Positions 1 through 7,096 of a stretch of 64,000 nucleotides of DNA are shown here, piece by piece. The number at the start of each line of letters is the position of its first letter. Position 1 is the stretch's first letter. The position numbers and the translations under genes were made by a program. The notes below the pieces were generated by a model. It saw nothing but the letters and a program-made list of their open reading frames with translations. It was not told where the DNA came from and did no database searches. Source of the DNA: F23-D06 sp947165685 (GTDB taxonomy: Bacteria; Bacteroidota; Bacteroidia; Bacteroidales; WCHB1-69); the NCBI GenBank assembly GCA_947165685.1, contig CAMVBK010000009.1, positions 1 through 64,000 of the forward strand. The letters are read 5' to 3'.

Positions 1-53
1 AAAAAAGCAATCACCAATAAGAGACAAACGGTCAACCTTATTTAGGCATTGAC

Positions 54-142
54 AATTTAGAGCTTAGAACTTAGAATTTAGAACTTAGAACTTAGAACTT
101 AGAGTTTAGAACTTAGAGCTTAGGATTTAGAAATTAGAAATT
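54..142. repeat. Heptad repeat block upstream of the first gene
   Basis: Degenerate tandem 7-base units, mostly GAACTTA with GAGCTTA and GAATTTA variants, run without interruption up to the ATG at 143. No gene is visible between base 1 and the repeat. This is one of about sixteen such blocks in the window. Confidence 0.9.
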
Positions 143-1027
143 ATGAATACAATATTCAATATGGGCTTAATGCCTCGCGTAGGTCGCTCTTTGGTGGGGC
201 GCTTCACGTTCTTGAGAGCGACGGTCATTCTCTTTTGCGCCATCGCGAGCGTGGTGCCGGCCAGTGCGCAGATGTACAACTACATGGGTAACCATGTCAT
301 CCTGAATATGGAGGGGAACTTCTCCCCGGCATGGTTCAATCCGAACCCGGTGAGTTCCTCGTGGAACGTTCCGGATGCGGCGAAGCGTTATCTTGGGGTC
401 AACTACTTCCTGTCGCCGAGCGTGGAGGTTTTGGTCTGGAAGAAGGGGACGGTGGGAGCCGGCTACAACTTCTACAAGTCGCCGTTCAAGGGCACCGACT
501 ATCGGGTGCGGCTCTCCGACGGCCACTCCGGCTACTATTATGGTGACGACTTCATATACTCCTACACGGTCCCCGAGCTGACCGGCGAAATTACCGCACA
601 TGGCTTCAATCTTTATTACAAGCAATATATCAGCTCGGACGGTTTCGCCCCGCTTGGACATTACGTCAAGGTTGTGTTCGACGGGCTGTTCTACCGTTAC
701 AGTATGCCGCAGCCCGAAGGGATTATGCTCGCGGGCACGCAGACGCTGGCCGATTTCGAGCCGGTGTTCAACAACAAAGGGGCGATGTTCGGTCTCCGGG
801 CCGAGTACGGCTACGACCTCATCCTCTTCGACCGGCTCAAGCTCAGTCTCGGGGCAAGCCTCGGCACCACGTTCGGCGGCTACAAGGCTCCTGGTGCGCA
901 AATCAAGGACGAGCTGACGTTCAGCAACAGCAAACCCGAGCTCAACTTCGACAACTGGGCTCGCGGTCGCATCCTCGGTGCCTACTGGTTCGGGCTGAAG
1001 CTCGGCATCGGGGTCATCGTCTTCTGA
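143..1027 (+). CDS. Predicted outer-membrane beta-barrel protein, function unknown
   Basis: 294 residues. A hydrophobic segment at about residues 24-42 ending in ASAQ looks like a signal peptide, so the product should be exported. The rest is rich in Gly, Tyr, Phe and alternating polar/hydrophobic stretches (for example VGAGYNFY and LKLSLGASLGTTFGG) and ends in hydrophobic strands finishing in Val-Phe, as expected of a small outer-membrane barrel. I do not recognise a named family. The start is uncertain: ATG 143 gives a long n-region, and in-frame ATGs at 161 and 170 would give a more ordinary signal peptide. A heptad repeat abuts the start. The next gene is convergent, with a hairpin between them. 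Confidence 0.75.
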   Translation: MNTIFNMGLMPRVGRSLVGRFTFLRATVILFCAIASVVPASAQMYNYMGNHVILNMEGNFSPAWFNPNPVSSSWNVPDAAKRYLGVNYFLSPSVEVLVWKKGTVGAGYNFYKSPFKGTDYRVRLSDGHSGYYYGDDFIYSYTVPELTGEITAHGFNLYYKQYISSDGFAPLGHYVKVVFDGLFYRYSMPQPEGIMLAGTQTLADFEPVFNNKGAMFGLRAEYGYDLILFDRLKLSLGASLGTTFGGYKAPGAQIKDELTFSNSKPELNFDNWARGRILGAYWFGLKLGIGVIVF

Positions 1028-1029
1028 CG

Positions 1030-1066
1030 AAAAAAAGCGGAGCCGCCACAGATATGGCAGCTCCGC
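1030..1066 (-). terminator. Hairpin terminator for the glutathione peroxidase gene
   Basis: GCGGAGC (1037-1043) pairs with GCTCCGC (1060-1066). The stem extends inward over CGCCA/TGGCA with one mismatch around a 6-base loop. On the minus strand it is followed by seven T (A-run 1030-1036). It may also serve the convergent gene. Confidence 0.75.
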
Positions 1067-1079
1067 CCAAAATCGTCTG

Positions 1080-1120
1080 TTCAACTCTCAGTTCTCAGCT
1101 CTCAACTCTCAGTTCTCAAT
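1080..1120. repeat. Heptad repeat block at the 3' end of the peroxidase gene
   Basis: Units CTCAGTT/CTCAGCT/CTCAACT in tandem. On the minus strand the block supplies the last three codons (Ile-Glu-Asn) and the TGA stop of the peroxidase gene. Confidence 0.85.
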
Positions 1121-1720
1121 TACCGCCCTAACATCCGCCTCGATCACGTCCATTTTCGCGGTCGGTTCGTAGCGTTTCACCACTTTTCCCTTCTTGTTGA
1201 CTAAGAACTTGGTGAAATTCCACTTGATATCTGGGTTTTTGTCGTATTTGGGGTCGTTTTTCCGCATCATGTCGTCGAGGAGCTTGCCGAGGCGGTCGTT
1301 GAGATCGAAGCCGGCGAAGCCCTTCTTGGCTTTGAGATAGACGAAGAGTGGAGCGGCGTTCGGGCCGTTCACGTCGATTTTCTCGAAGAGCGGGAACTGG
1401 GTGTGGAACTCGGCGGTACAGAAAGCCTGGATTTCGTCCATCGTGCCGGGGGCCTGGCCGCCGAACTGGTTGCACGGGAAGTCCAGCACCTCGAAGCCCT
1501 GTGCCCGGTATTTTTCGTAAAGGGCTTCTAAATCAGCGTATTGTGGGGTAAAACCGCACTCGGTGGCAGTGTTCACGATGAGGAGCACCTTGCCCTTGTA
1601 TTGCGACAGGGACACCTCCTTGCCTTGCGCGTCCTTGACCTTGAAGTCGTGTACGGATTTTTGTCCGAATGTTGTAACCATCTGAGCCACAACCAATAAA
1701 AAGATTATTGTCTTTTTCAT
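1109..1720 (-). CDS. Glutathione peroxidase family protein, exported, Cys type
   Basis: 203 residues from ATG 1720. Thioredoxin-fold peroxidase that reduces hydroperoxides. The N-terminus has a signal peptide (residues 1-19, ending TTFG-Q), so it probably acts in the periplasm. The GPx signature NTATECGFT carries the peroxidatic residue as Cys55, coded by TGT and not a selenocysteine TGA. The second signature FPCNQFGGQ and the late Trp-Asn-Phe-Thr-Lys-Phe motif supply the usual Gln/Trp/Asn partners. The open frame continues upstream to 2974 only by reading through a repeat and the antisense of the PHP gene; I chose ATG 1720 because signal peptide and promoter fit there. The final codons and stop come from a heptad repeat. 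Confidence 0.93.
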   Translation of the reverse strand: MKKTIIFLLVVAQMVTTFGQKSVHDFKVKDAQGKEVSLSQYKGKVLLIVNTATECGFTPQYADLEALYEKYRAQGFEVLDFPCNQFGGQAPGTMDEIQAFCTAEFHTQFPLFEKIDVNGPNAAPLFVYLKAKKGFAGFDLNDRLGKLLDDMMRKNDPKYDKNPDIKWNFTKFLVNKKGKVVKRYEPTAKMDVIEADVRAVIEN

Positions 1721-1740
1721 ATCGTTATTGTTTAGGGCGG

Positions 1741-1748
1741 CAAAAATA
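1741..1748 (-). promoter_or_regulatory. -7 promoter element of the peroxidase gene
   Basis: Minus-strand TATTTTTG, matching the Bacteroidota -7 consensus TAnnTTTG, 20 bases before the start codon. Confidence 0.7.
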
Positions 1749-1787
1749 ATGAAAAATTGCAAATGCGGCAGACATCGGCAAAAAGTG

Positions 1788-1795
1788 TATCTTTG
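1788..1795 (+). promoter_or_regulatory. -7 promoter element of the PHP operon
   Basis: TATCTTTG, 21 bases before ATG 1817. No convincing -33 TTG at the usual 19-base spacing. Confidence 0.7.
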
Positions 1796-1816
1796 CCCGC
1801 TTAAAAATTGAAAGGG

Positions 1817-2560
1817 ATGAACATCTACAAGGCTGATTTGCACACGCACACCCTGCTCTCGCCATGCGGGGATCTGGACATGACGCCGGACAACATCATC
1901 GCGCTCGCCTTGGAGCGCGGGTTGGATGTGATCGCCATCACCGACCACAACGCCACGCGCCACTGCCGGCTGGCCGAGCACTATTCGCACAATCGCGACA
2001 TCTTCGTGCTCTGCGGCGCGGAGGTGACCACCAAGGAGGAGGCCCATTGTCTGGCCTACTTCGGCGACCACGACTCGTTGGACAAGTTCCAGTCCTACCT
2101 CGACGAGCATCTGCCCGACATTCCCAACGACCCTGAATTTTTCGGCGACCAGGTGCAAATCGACGAGGAGATGAACATCGTCTATGAGGAGCCGAAACTG
2201 CTGACCTCCGCCATCGACCAGACCGTCAACCAAATCGCCGACAAGGTGCACGAACTTGGCGGATTGTTTGTGCCGGCGCACATCGACAAGCAGAAGAACA
2301 GCCTCATCGGACAGTTGGGTTTCATCCCGTTCGACCTCGACTACGATGCGGTGGAAATCTCGAAGAACGGAGACAAAGAAGAACTCTTGAAAGTCCACAA
2401 ATATCTGAAAAACAAGACGTTCACCCGAAGTTCCGACGCTCATTTCCCCGACATCATCGCCACCGCCCCCTGCTACCTGAAGATGGAGACCCGCAGCTTC
2501 GATGAAATCCGAAAAGCCCTCCACGGCGAAGACGGCCGCGAAGTCCTGCTGTCGATTTAG
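1817..2560 (+). CDS. PHP-domain metal-dependent phosphoesterase
   Basis: 247 residues. The PHP signature is clear: KADLHTHTLLSPCG near the N-terminus (metal-binding His-x-His), then AITDHN (Asp-His), GAEVTT (Glu), VPAHID (His) and SSDAH near the C-terminus. These ligands make a trinuclear metal site that hydrolyses phosphoesters; the substrate is unknown. I start at ATG 1817, just after a TATCTTTG promoter, and not at the in-frame TTG nine bases earlier. It is followed by DRTGG and GHKL-ATPase genes. In anaerobes such as clostridia, PHP-DRTGG-GHKL triplets are known beside [FeFe]-hydrogenase or NADH:ferredoxin genes, so a role in controlling a redox complex is plausible but inferred. Confidence 0.9.
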   Translation: MNIYKADLHTHTLLSPCGDLDMTPDNIIALALERGLDVIAITDHNATRHCRLAEHYSHNRDIFVLCGAEVTTKEEAHCLAYFGDHDSLDKFQSYLDEHLPDIPNDPEFFGDQVQIDEEMNIVYEEPKLLTSAIDQTVNQIADKVHELGGLFVPAHIDKQKNSLIGQLGFIPFDLDYDAVEISKNGDKEELLKVHKYLKNKTFTRSSDAHFPDIIATAPCYLKMETRSFDEIRKALHGEDGREVLLSI

Positions 2561-2562
2561 AA

Positions 2563-2684
2563 CTGTTGGCTGTTGGCTGTTGGCTGTTGGCTGTTGGCTT
2601 TGAACTGTGAACCTGAAACTTGAAACTTGAAACCTGAAACCTGAAACCTTGAACTTTGAACTTTGAACTTTAAACTTTAAACCA
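2563..2684. repeat. Heptad repeat block between the PHP and DRTGG genes
   Basis: About 120 bases of tandem 7-mers that change unit along the block: CTGTTGG, then GAAACTT/GAAACCT, then GAACTTT and AAACTTT. It ends six bases before the next start codon and separates two genes that otherwise look co-transcribed. Confidence 0.92.
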
Positions 2685-2690
2685 CATACA

Positions 2691-3026
2691 ATGACCGTAA
2701 AAGAATTAGTAGAGAAAATGAACCTCACCGTTTTTTGTGGAGAGGACAATATGGACACGGAGATCAAGGGCGGATATGTTTCCGACCTGCTGAGCGATGT
2801 CATGGGATTTGCGCAGGAGGGCCACGTGTGGGTGACCTTGCAGACCCACAAGAACGTGATCGCCATCGCATCCTTGAAGGAGTTGGCGTGCGTCATCCTC
2901 GTGAAGGGCAACAAGCCTGACGACGACATGCTGGAGCAGGCCAAGGAGGAGGACATCCCTGTCTTGGGCACCACTGAACAAACCTTCGAGGTGGCCGGGC
3001 AAATCTACAAATACTTAAATGCTTAA
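2691..3026 (+). CDS. DRTGG-domain protein
   Basis: 111 residues, essentially one DRTGG domain (residues 1-110). This fold also occurs beside CBS domains and in phosphotransacetylases and HPr-kinase-like proteins, and is thought to bind a ligand. Visible features are VKELVEKMNLTVFCG at the start, the GGYVSDLLSDVMGF segment typical of the family, and CVILVKGNKPDDDMLEQAKEEDIPVLG near the end. It is soluble, with no signal peptide. Its stop lies two bases before the next gene, so the two are probably made together. The biochemical role is unknown; the link to hydrogenase-type operons is from known gene neighbourhoods. Confidence 0.85.
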   Translation: MTVKELVEKMNLTVFCGEDNMDTEIKGGYVSDLLSDVMGFAQEGHVWVTLQTHKNVIAIASLKELACVILVKGNKPDDDMLEQAKEEDIPVLGTTEQTFEVAGQIYKYLNA

Positions 3027-3028
3027 GT

Positions 3029-3574
3029 ATGAAGGATTTGTCGATGCACATCATGGATATTCTGCAGAATTCCACACGTGCAAAAGCGAAAAACATCACC
3101 CTTGAGGTTTTGGAGAATCACGACGCGGACACGCTGACGCTGATCTTCAAGGACGACGGCTGCGGCATGAGCGCGGAGACGGTGGAGAAGGTTGTCAACC
3201 CCTTTTTCACCACGCGCACCACGCGCAAGGTCGGCCTTGGGCTTCCTTTGCTGAAGCAGAACTCCGAGATGACTGGCGGGTCGATGAAAATTGACAGCGA
3301 GCTGGGCGTGGGCACGATCGTCACCGCCGTGTTCGGGCTCACCCACCTCGACCGTCCGCCGATGGGCGACTTGGCCGGCACTATGGTGCTCACCATCGCC
3401 GCCCATCCGGAAATACACTTCGTCTTCCACTTCCAACGCACCCAGGGCGGCGAGCAGACCACCGACTACGTGCTCGACACCGACGAGCTGTACGAAGCCT
3501 TAGACGGCGTGTCGCTGCAGGAGCCCGAAGTGATGTCCTACATCAAGGAGATGGTGGAGGAGAACATCCGCTAA
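3029..3574 (+). CDS. GHKL-type ATP-binding protein (histidine-kinase-like ATPase)
   Basis: 181 residues. An N box (DILQNSTRAKAKN, about residues 10-22), a G1 box (DDGCGM) and a G2-like box (TTRTTRKVGLGLPLLKQ) make a GHKL ATP-binding fold. There is no dimerisation domain with a phospho-accepting His and no sensor domain, so it is not a complete sensor kinase. It could bind or phosphorylate a partner, as anti-sigma factors do. The C-terminal 70 residues are not recognised. It starts two bases after the DRTGG gene. ATPases of this kind are known in [FeFe]-hydrogenase-linked gene clusters, where their function is also unclear. Confidence 0.85.
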   Translation: MKDLSMHIMDILQNSTRAKAKNITLEVLENHDADTLTLIFKDDGCGMSAETVEKVVNPFFTTRTTRKVGLGLPLLKQNSEMTGGSMKIDSELGVGTIVTAVFGLTHLDRPPMGDLAGTMVLTIAAHPEIHFVFHFQRTQGGEQTTDYVLDTDELYEALDGVSLQEPEVMSYIKEMVEENIR

Positions 3575-3597
3575 AAAAGGAATATCCTTCCTTAAAC

Positions 3598-3660
3598 AGC
3601 CTCGGAGAGGCAAAACGCACGAAAGTGCAATTAACCCCACACAAGCGGAGCGCAGTGTGG
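3598..3660. repeat. Dispersed repeat type A, copy 1
   Basis: Shares with 6919-6982 the pattern GCCTCGGAG-G-CAA--C-CACG, then GCAA-TAACCCC and a CACA-rich inverted segment. It begins with an AATATCCTTCCTTAAACAGCC stretch resembling the leader of the type B repeats. It lies in the 153-base gap before the flavoprotein gene. Confidence 0.5.
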
Positions 3661-3727
3661 GGGACACCCCGGGCGCAGGCAAAGCGCAGTGTGGGGAACA
3701 TCAACAAGTAACTAAACATATCGAAAT

Positions 3728-6550
3728 ATGCCTGAAATGTCAACCAAGTTCGTCCCGAAACACAAGGGCGACAAGACCCCGAACCCCAAGCTTCTCAAGC
3801 TGGTTCGCCATATCACCGACCGTATCCCCGGCAAGATCAAGATGGATACCGACGCCCCCGAGTACTGGGGTCTCGCCTGCATCTTCGAGGACGAGATGGA
3901 TGCCGTCACCCGCGAGGCCGCGTTAGACCTGATGCTCGACATGCTGCCCGGAAACCCCTTCAAGGTGCGCAAGCACTGGACCAACGCGCAGCTCCACGAG
4001 CTGAACCGCCAAAAACGCTACACTCCCGATGACAAGTCCTTCGACGACCTGTTGGATCTCATGGCCCGCATGGGGGTCATGGAGTACGACTATGGCGACA
4101 AATATACCAAAGACGGCCCTATTCCCGGCACCACCTACGAGCGGAAAGACCGCGTGTATTGGGTGCCCATGTTCGTGCCCGGCAGTGCCGAATACACCAA
4201 CATGAACGAGGAACTCATGAAGAAACACCCCGAGTTGGGCATGTTCTTCGAGCGCATGACGTTCCTGCCGTTGGAAAAAATCACCCCGATGGTGCCCATG
4301 GGCGGCTCCGGCATCGGCATGCACGTGATTCCGGTCGAGAAAGCCATCTCCATGGAGAATCAGTCCATTGATATAGAGCATATTTCCTATTGGCTCAAAC
4401 GCTACGAAGGCCATCTGGCCGTGGGCATCTGCTCCTGCCGTATCGGCCGCAAGGGATTGGACGAGGGCTGCGCCGATGACTACCACGACTGGTGCATCGG
4501 TGTGGGCGACATGGCGGAATATCTGGCTGAAACAGGTCGCGGCCACTACATCACCTACGAGGAGTGCATGGCCATCCTGAAAAAAGCTGAGGACCATGGT
4601 TTTGTGCACCAAATCACCAATATTGACGGAGAAGGGAAGATTTTCGCGATTTGTAACTGCAACGTCAAGATTTGCAATGCGTTGCGTACTTCCCAGCTGT
4701 TCAATACCCCCAACATGAGCCGCAGCGCGTATGTGGCGAAGGTCGATCCGACGAACTGCGTGGCATGCGGACGTTGCGTGGAATATTGTCCCGCCGGCGC
4801 CGTGAAGCTCGGTCAGAAGCTTTGCACCAAGCACGGGGAGCAGACGTATCCCAAGCAGGAACTGCCCGATGCGAAGAAGTGGGGACCGCACAAGTGGGAT
4901 GAGGACTACCGTGACAAGAACCGTATCAACTGCTATCCGACGGGTACGGCACCGTGCAAGACCGCCTGTCCCGCGCACATCGCCGTGCAGGGTTATCTCA
5001 AGAAGGCAGCCGAGGGTAAATATACTGAGGCACTGGAACTTATCAAGCGCGAGAACCCGTTCCCGGCGGTATGCGGGCGCGTCTGCAACCGCCGCTGCGA
5101 GGATGCCTGCACCCGCGGCACCATCGACCAGCCCATCGCCATCGACGCGGTGAAGCGGTTCATCGCCGAGCAGGACCTCAAAGCCGAGACCCGTTTTGTG
5201 CCGGAGGTGAACATCTGCTCCAACGTGAAGGAGTTCTGGGAGGAGAAGATCGCCGTCATCGGCGGCGGCCCGGCTGGACTGAGCTGCGCCTACTACCTCG
5301 CCACCATGGGCTACAAACCCACCGTGTTCGAGAAAAACGAGATACCCGGCGGTATGCTGCAATACGGCATCCCGTCCTACAAATTGGACAAGGCGGTGGT
5401 GAAGGCCGAAATCGACATCATGCGCGAAATCGGCGTGGACATCCGCACCGGCGTGGAGGTCGGCAAAGACATCACCATACAGCAACTCAGGGAGCAAGGC
5501 TACAAGGGCTTCTACGTGGCCATTGGCTGTCAGGGCGGCAAGCTGCCCGGCATTCCCGGCGAGACCATGCCCGGCACCGTCACGGCCATCGATTTCCTGT
5601 ACAACTGCAATTGCGGCACAAAAGTCAACGGTAAGGTCGTGGTGGTTGGCGGCGGCAACGTGGCCATCGATGCGGCGCGGGTCGCCAAGCGTGGCGGCGC
5701 CGCCTCTGTCACCATGCTCTCATTGGAGACCGAAGACATCATGCCCGCCTCGTTGGAGGAGCGTCGCGAGGCCCGCGAGGACGGCGTGGTCATCAACCCC
5801 GGCTGGGGCCCGAAAGAGGTGCTGGGCACCGACAAGGTCACGGGCATCGTCTTCAAGAAATGCACCAGCGTCTATGACGAACAGCATAAGTTTAATCCGC
5901 AATACAATGAAAACGAGACGATTACACTGGATGCCGATATGGTGGTCTTCGCCATCGGACAGACGGTCATTCTCAACGACTTGCTTAAAGATACGAAGGT
6001 GGAGTTCTTCAGAGGGGTCTATCCCGTGGCCGACAAACTGACCTATCAGACCGCCGAGGAGGACATCTTCGTGGGCGGCGACTGCTACTCAGGCCCGAAG
6101 TTTGCCATCGATGCCATCGCTGCCGGCAAGGAGGCTGCCGAGTCGCTGCACCGCTTCGTGCAGCACGGCCATCTCACCATCGGGCGCAACCGCCGCGATT
6201 TCATCGAACTTGACAAGGACGACATCCGCGTGGAGAGCTACGACAACTCCTCCCGTCAGGTGGAGGGCGTGGCCGAGCAGACGGACAAGTTCCGCGAATA
6301 CCACCAGACGCTCACCGAGGAGCAGGTGCGCATCGAGACGGCGCGTTGTCTGAGCTGTGGCGCGTCAGTGGTCGATGAGAACCGCTGCATCGGTTGCGGT
6401 ATCTGCACCACCAAGTGCGCCTTCGATGCCATCCACCTCTTCCGCGACAATCCCGAGGCCAGCGTCATGCGCACCTCCGAGAACAAGTTCGACGGCATCC
6501 TCCCGTATATGCTGAAACGTGCCGCGAAAATTGTGCTTAAGAAGGGATAG
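3728..6550 (+). CDS. Multi-domain Fe-S flavoprotein, NAD(P)H-dependent (GltD/NfnB-like core)
   Basis: 940 residues, soluble. In order: an N-terminal domain (1-330) with unusual Cys motifs (CSCRIG, a Cys-Asp-Asp...His-Asp-Trp-Cys segment and CNCNVKIC); a ferredoxin-like cluster motif CVACGRCVEYC (about 343-353); a GltD-type N-terminal Fe-S domain (CPAHIAVQGYL ... CGRVCNRRCEDAC); an FAD Rossmann motif GGGPAGLSCAYYLA (about 515); a second nucleotide motif VVGGGNVAIDAARVAKRGG (about 638); and a C-terminal 4Fe-4S pair CLSCG ... CIGCGICTTKC. The GltD/NfnB core moves electrons between NAD(P)H and Fe-S clusters via FAD; a bifurcating or transhydrogenase role is possible. No glutamate-synthase large subunit or hydrogenase catalytic subunit is in the window. 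HypA follows directly. Confidence 0.88.
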   Translation: MPEMSTKFVPKHKGDKTPNPKLLKLVRHITDRIPGKIKMDTDAPEYWGLACIFEDEMDAVTREAALDLMLDMLPGNPFKVRKHWTNAQLHELNRQKRYTPDDKSFDDLLDLMARMGVMEYDYGDKYTKDGPIPGTTYERKDRVYWVPMFVPGSAEYTNMNEELMKKHPELGMFFERMTFLPLEKITPMVPMGGSGIGMHVIPVEKAISMENQSIDIEHISYWLKRYEGHLAVGICSCRIGRKGLDEGCADDYHDWCIGVGDMAEYLAETGRGHYITYEECMAILKKAEDHGFVHQITNIDGEGKIFAICNCNVKICNALRTSQLFNTPNMSRSAYVAKVDPTNCVACGRCVEYCPAGAVKLGQKLCTKHGEQTYPKQELPDAKKWGPHKWDEDYRDKNRINCYPTGTAPCKTACPAHIAVQGYLKKAAEGKYTEALELIKRENPFPAVCGRVCNRRCEDACTRGTIDQPIAIDAVKRFIAEQDLKAETRFVPEVNICSNVKEFWEEKIAVIGGGPAGLSCAYYLATMGYKPTVFEKNEIPGGMLQYGIPSYKLDKAVVKAEIDIMREIGVDIRTGVEVGKDITIQQLREQGYKGFYVAIGCQGGKLPGIPGETMPGTVTAIDFLYNCNCGTKVNGKVVVVGGGNVAIDAARVAKRGGAASVTMLSLETEDIMPASLEERREAREDGVVINPGWGPKEVLGTDKVTGIVFKKCTSVYDEQHKFNPQYNENETITLDADMVVFAIGQTVILNDLLKDTKVEFFRGVYPVADKLTYQTAEEDIFVGGDCYSGPKFAIDAIAAGKEAAESLHRFVQHGHLTIGRNRRDFIELDKDDIRVESYDNSSRQVEGVAEQTDKFREYHQTLTEEQVRIETARCLSCGASVVDENRCIGCGICTTKCAFDAIHLFRDNPEASVMRTSENKFDGILPYMLKRAAKIVLKKG

Positions 6551-6554
6551 GCTT

Positions 6555-6902
6555 ATGCACGAGTTGGGGATTGTCTTCTACATCATCCGGGATGTCAAAA
6601 AGGTGGCGGAGGAGAACCACGTGGAGCGGGTCTCCGCAGTGGTCATGGACATCGGGGAGGTTTCCACGGTGGTGCCGCACCTGCTTGACGACTGCTGGCG
6701 CTGGGCTGCCGACAAAGAGGATTTGCTGCGCGACTGTGTGTTGGAAATCAATACTATCCCGGCTGTGACTTGGTGCGATGACTGCAAGCAGGAGTACGAA
6801 ACGGTGAAACATGGGAGAACGTGTCCCCATTGTCACAGCGAAAACACATGGTTGCTTCGTGGAAACGAAGTGGAAATCAGGGAATTGGTTGTCGATAAGT
6901 AG
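6555..6902 (+). CDS. hypA: HypA-type hydrogenase maturation metallochaperone
   Basis: 115 residues. It begins MHELGIV, so the conserved His2 used for nickel in HypA is present. The zinc site is intact: Cys74-x2-Cys77 and Cys90-x2-Cys93. HypA delivers Ni to [NiFe]-hydrogenase, with HypB. Neither HypB nor any [NiFe] subunit is visible here; the gene starts four bases after the Fe-S flavoprotein stop, so it is translationally linked to that enzyme. Either it serves a hydrogenase encoded elsewhere or this branch of the family has another metal-handling job. ATG 6555 is chosen because the family starts at Met-His-Glu; an upstream in-frame start would overlap the flavoprotein. Confidence 0.9.
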   Translation: MHELGIVFYIIRDVKKVAEENHVERVSAVVMDIGEVSTVVPHLLDDCWRWAADKEDLLRDCVLEINTIPAVTWCDDCKQEYETVKHGRTCPHCHSENTWLLRGNEVEIRELVVDK

Positions 6903-6918
6903 TCGGTTCCTCTTGATG

Positions 6919-6982
6919 GGCCTCGGAGTGACAAGGCACACGCAGCGCAAGTAACCCCGTACCACAGTTTGCATGTGGAGTG
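6919..6982. repeat. Dispersed repeat type A, copy 2
   Basis: Diverged copy of the element at 3598-3660, just downstream of hypA. Shared core GCCTCGGAG-G-CAA and TAACCCC. The two copies flank the flavoprotein-hypA pair. Confidence 0.45.
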
Positions 6983-7024
6983 GATGCCAGACGGGGATGC
7001 GGCTGGCCGTCAGCTTCAAATTGT

Positions 7025-7079
7025 GTTAGAGCTTGGAGCTTAGAACTAAGAGCTAAGAGTTTAGAGCTTTGAACTTGGA
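7025..7079. repeat. Heptad repeat block between convergent genes
   Basis: Degenerate GAGCTTA/GAACTAA/GAGTTTA/GAACTTG units between the 3' ends of hypA and the TMTC-like gene. The rest of this intergenic region holds repeat type A. Confidence 0.8.
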
Positions 7080-7096
7080 AACGAGGTCGAAGCTCT

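Noticed and set aside
1109..1720. Selenocysteine in the peroxidase
   Set aside because: The active-site codon is TGT (Cys), with no in-frame TGA.
1721..2974. N-terminal extension of the glutathione peroxidase frame
   Set aside because: It reads through a heptad repeat and the antisense of the PHP gene. A signal-peptide start and promoter at 1720-1748 explain the real gene.
3923..5497. Long minus-strand open frame within the flavoprotein gene
   Set aside because: Translation is His/Val/Leu-rich with no motifs, and the plus-strand protein has clear Fe-S and FAD signatures.
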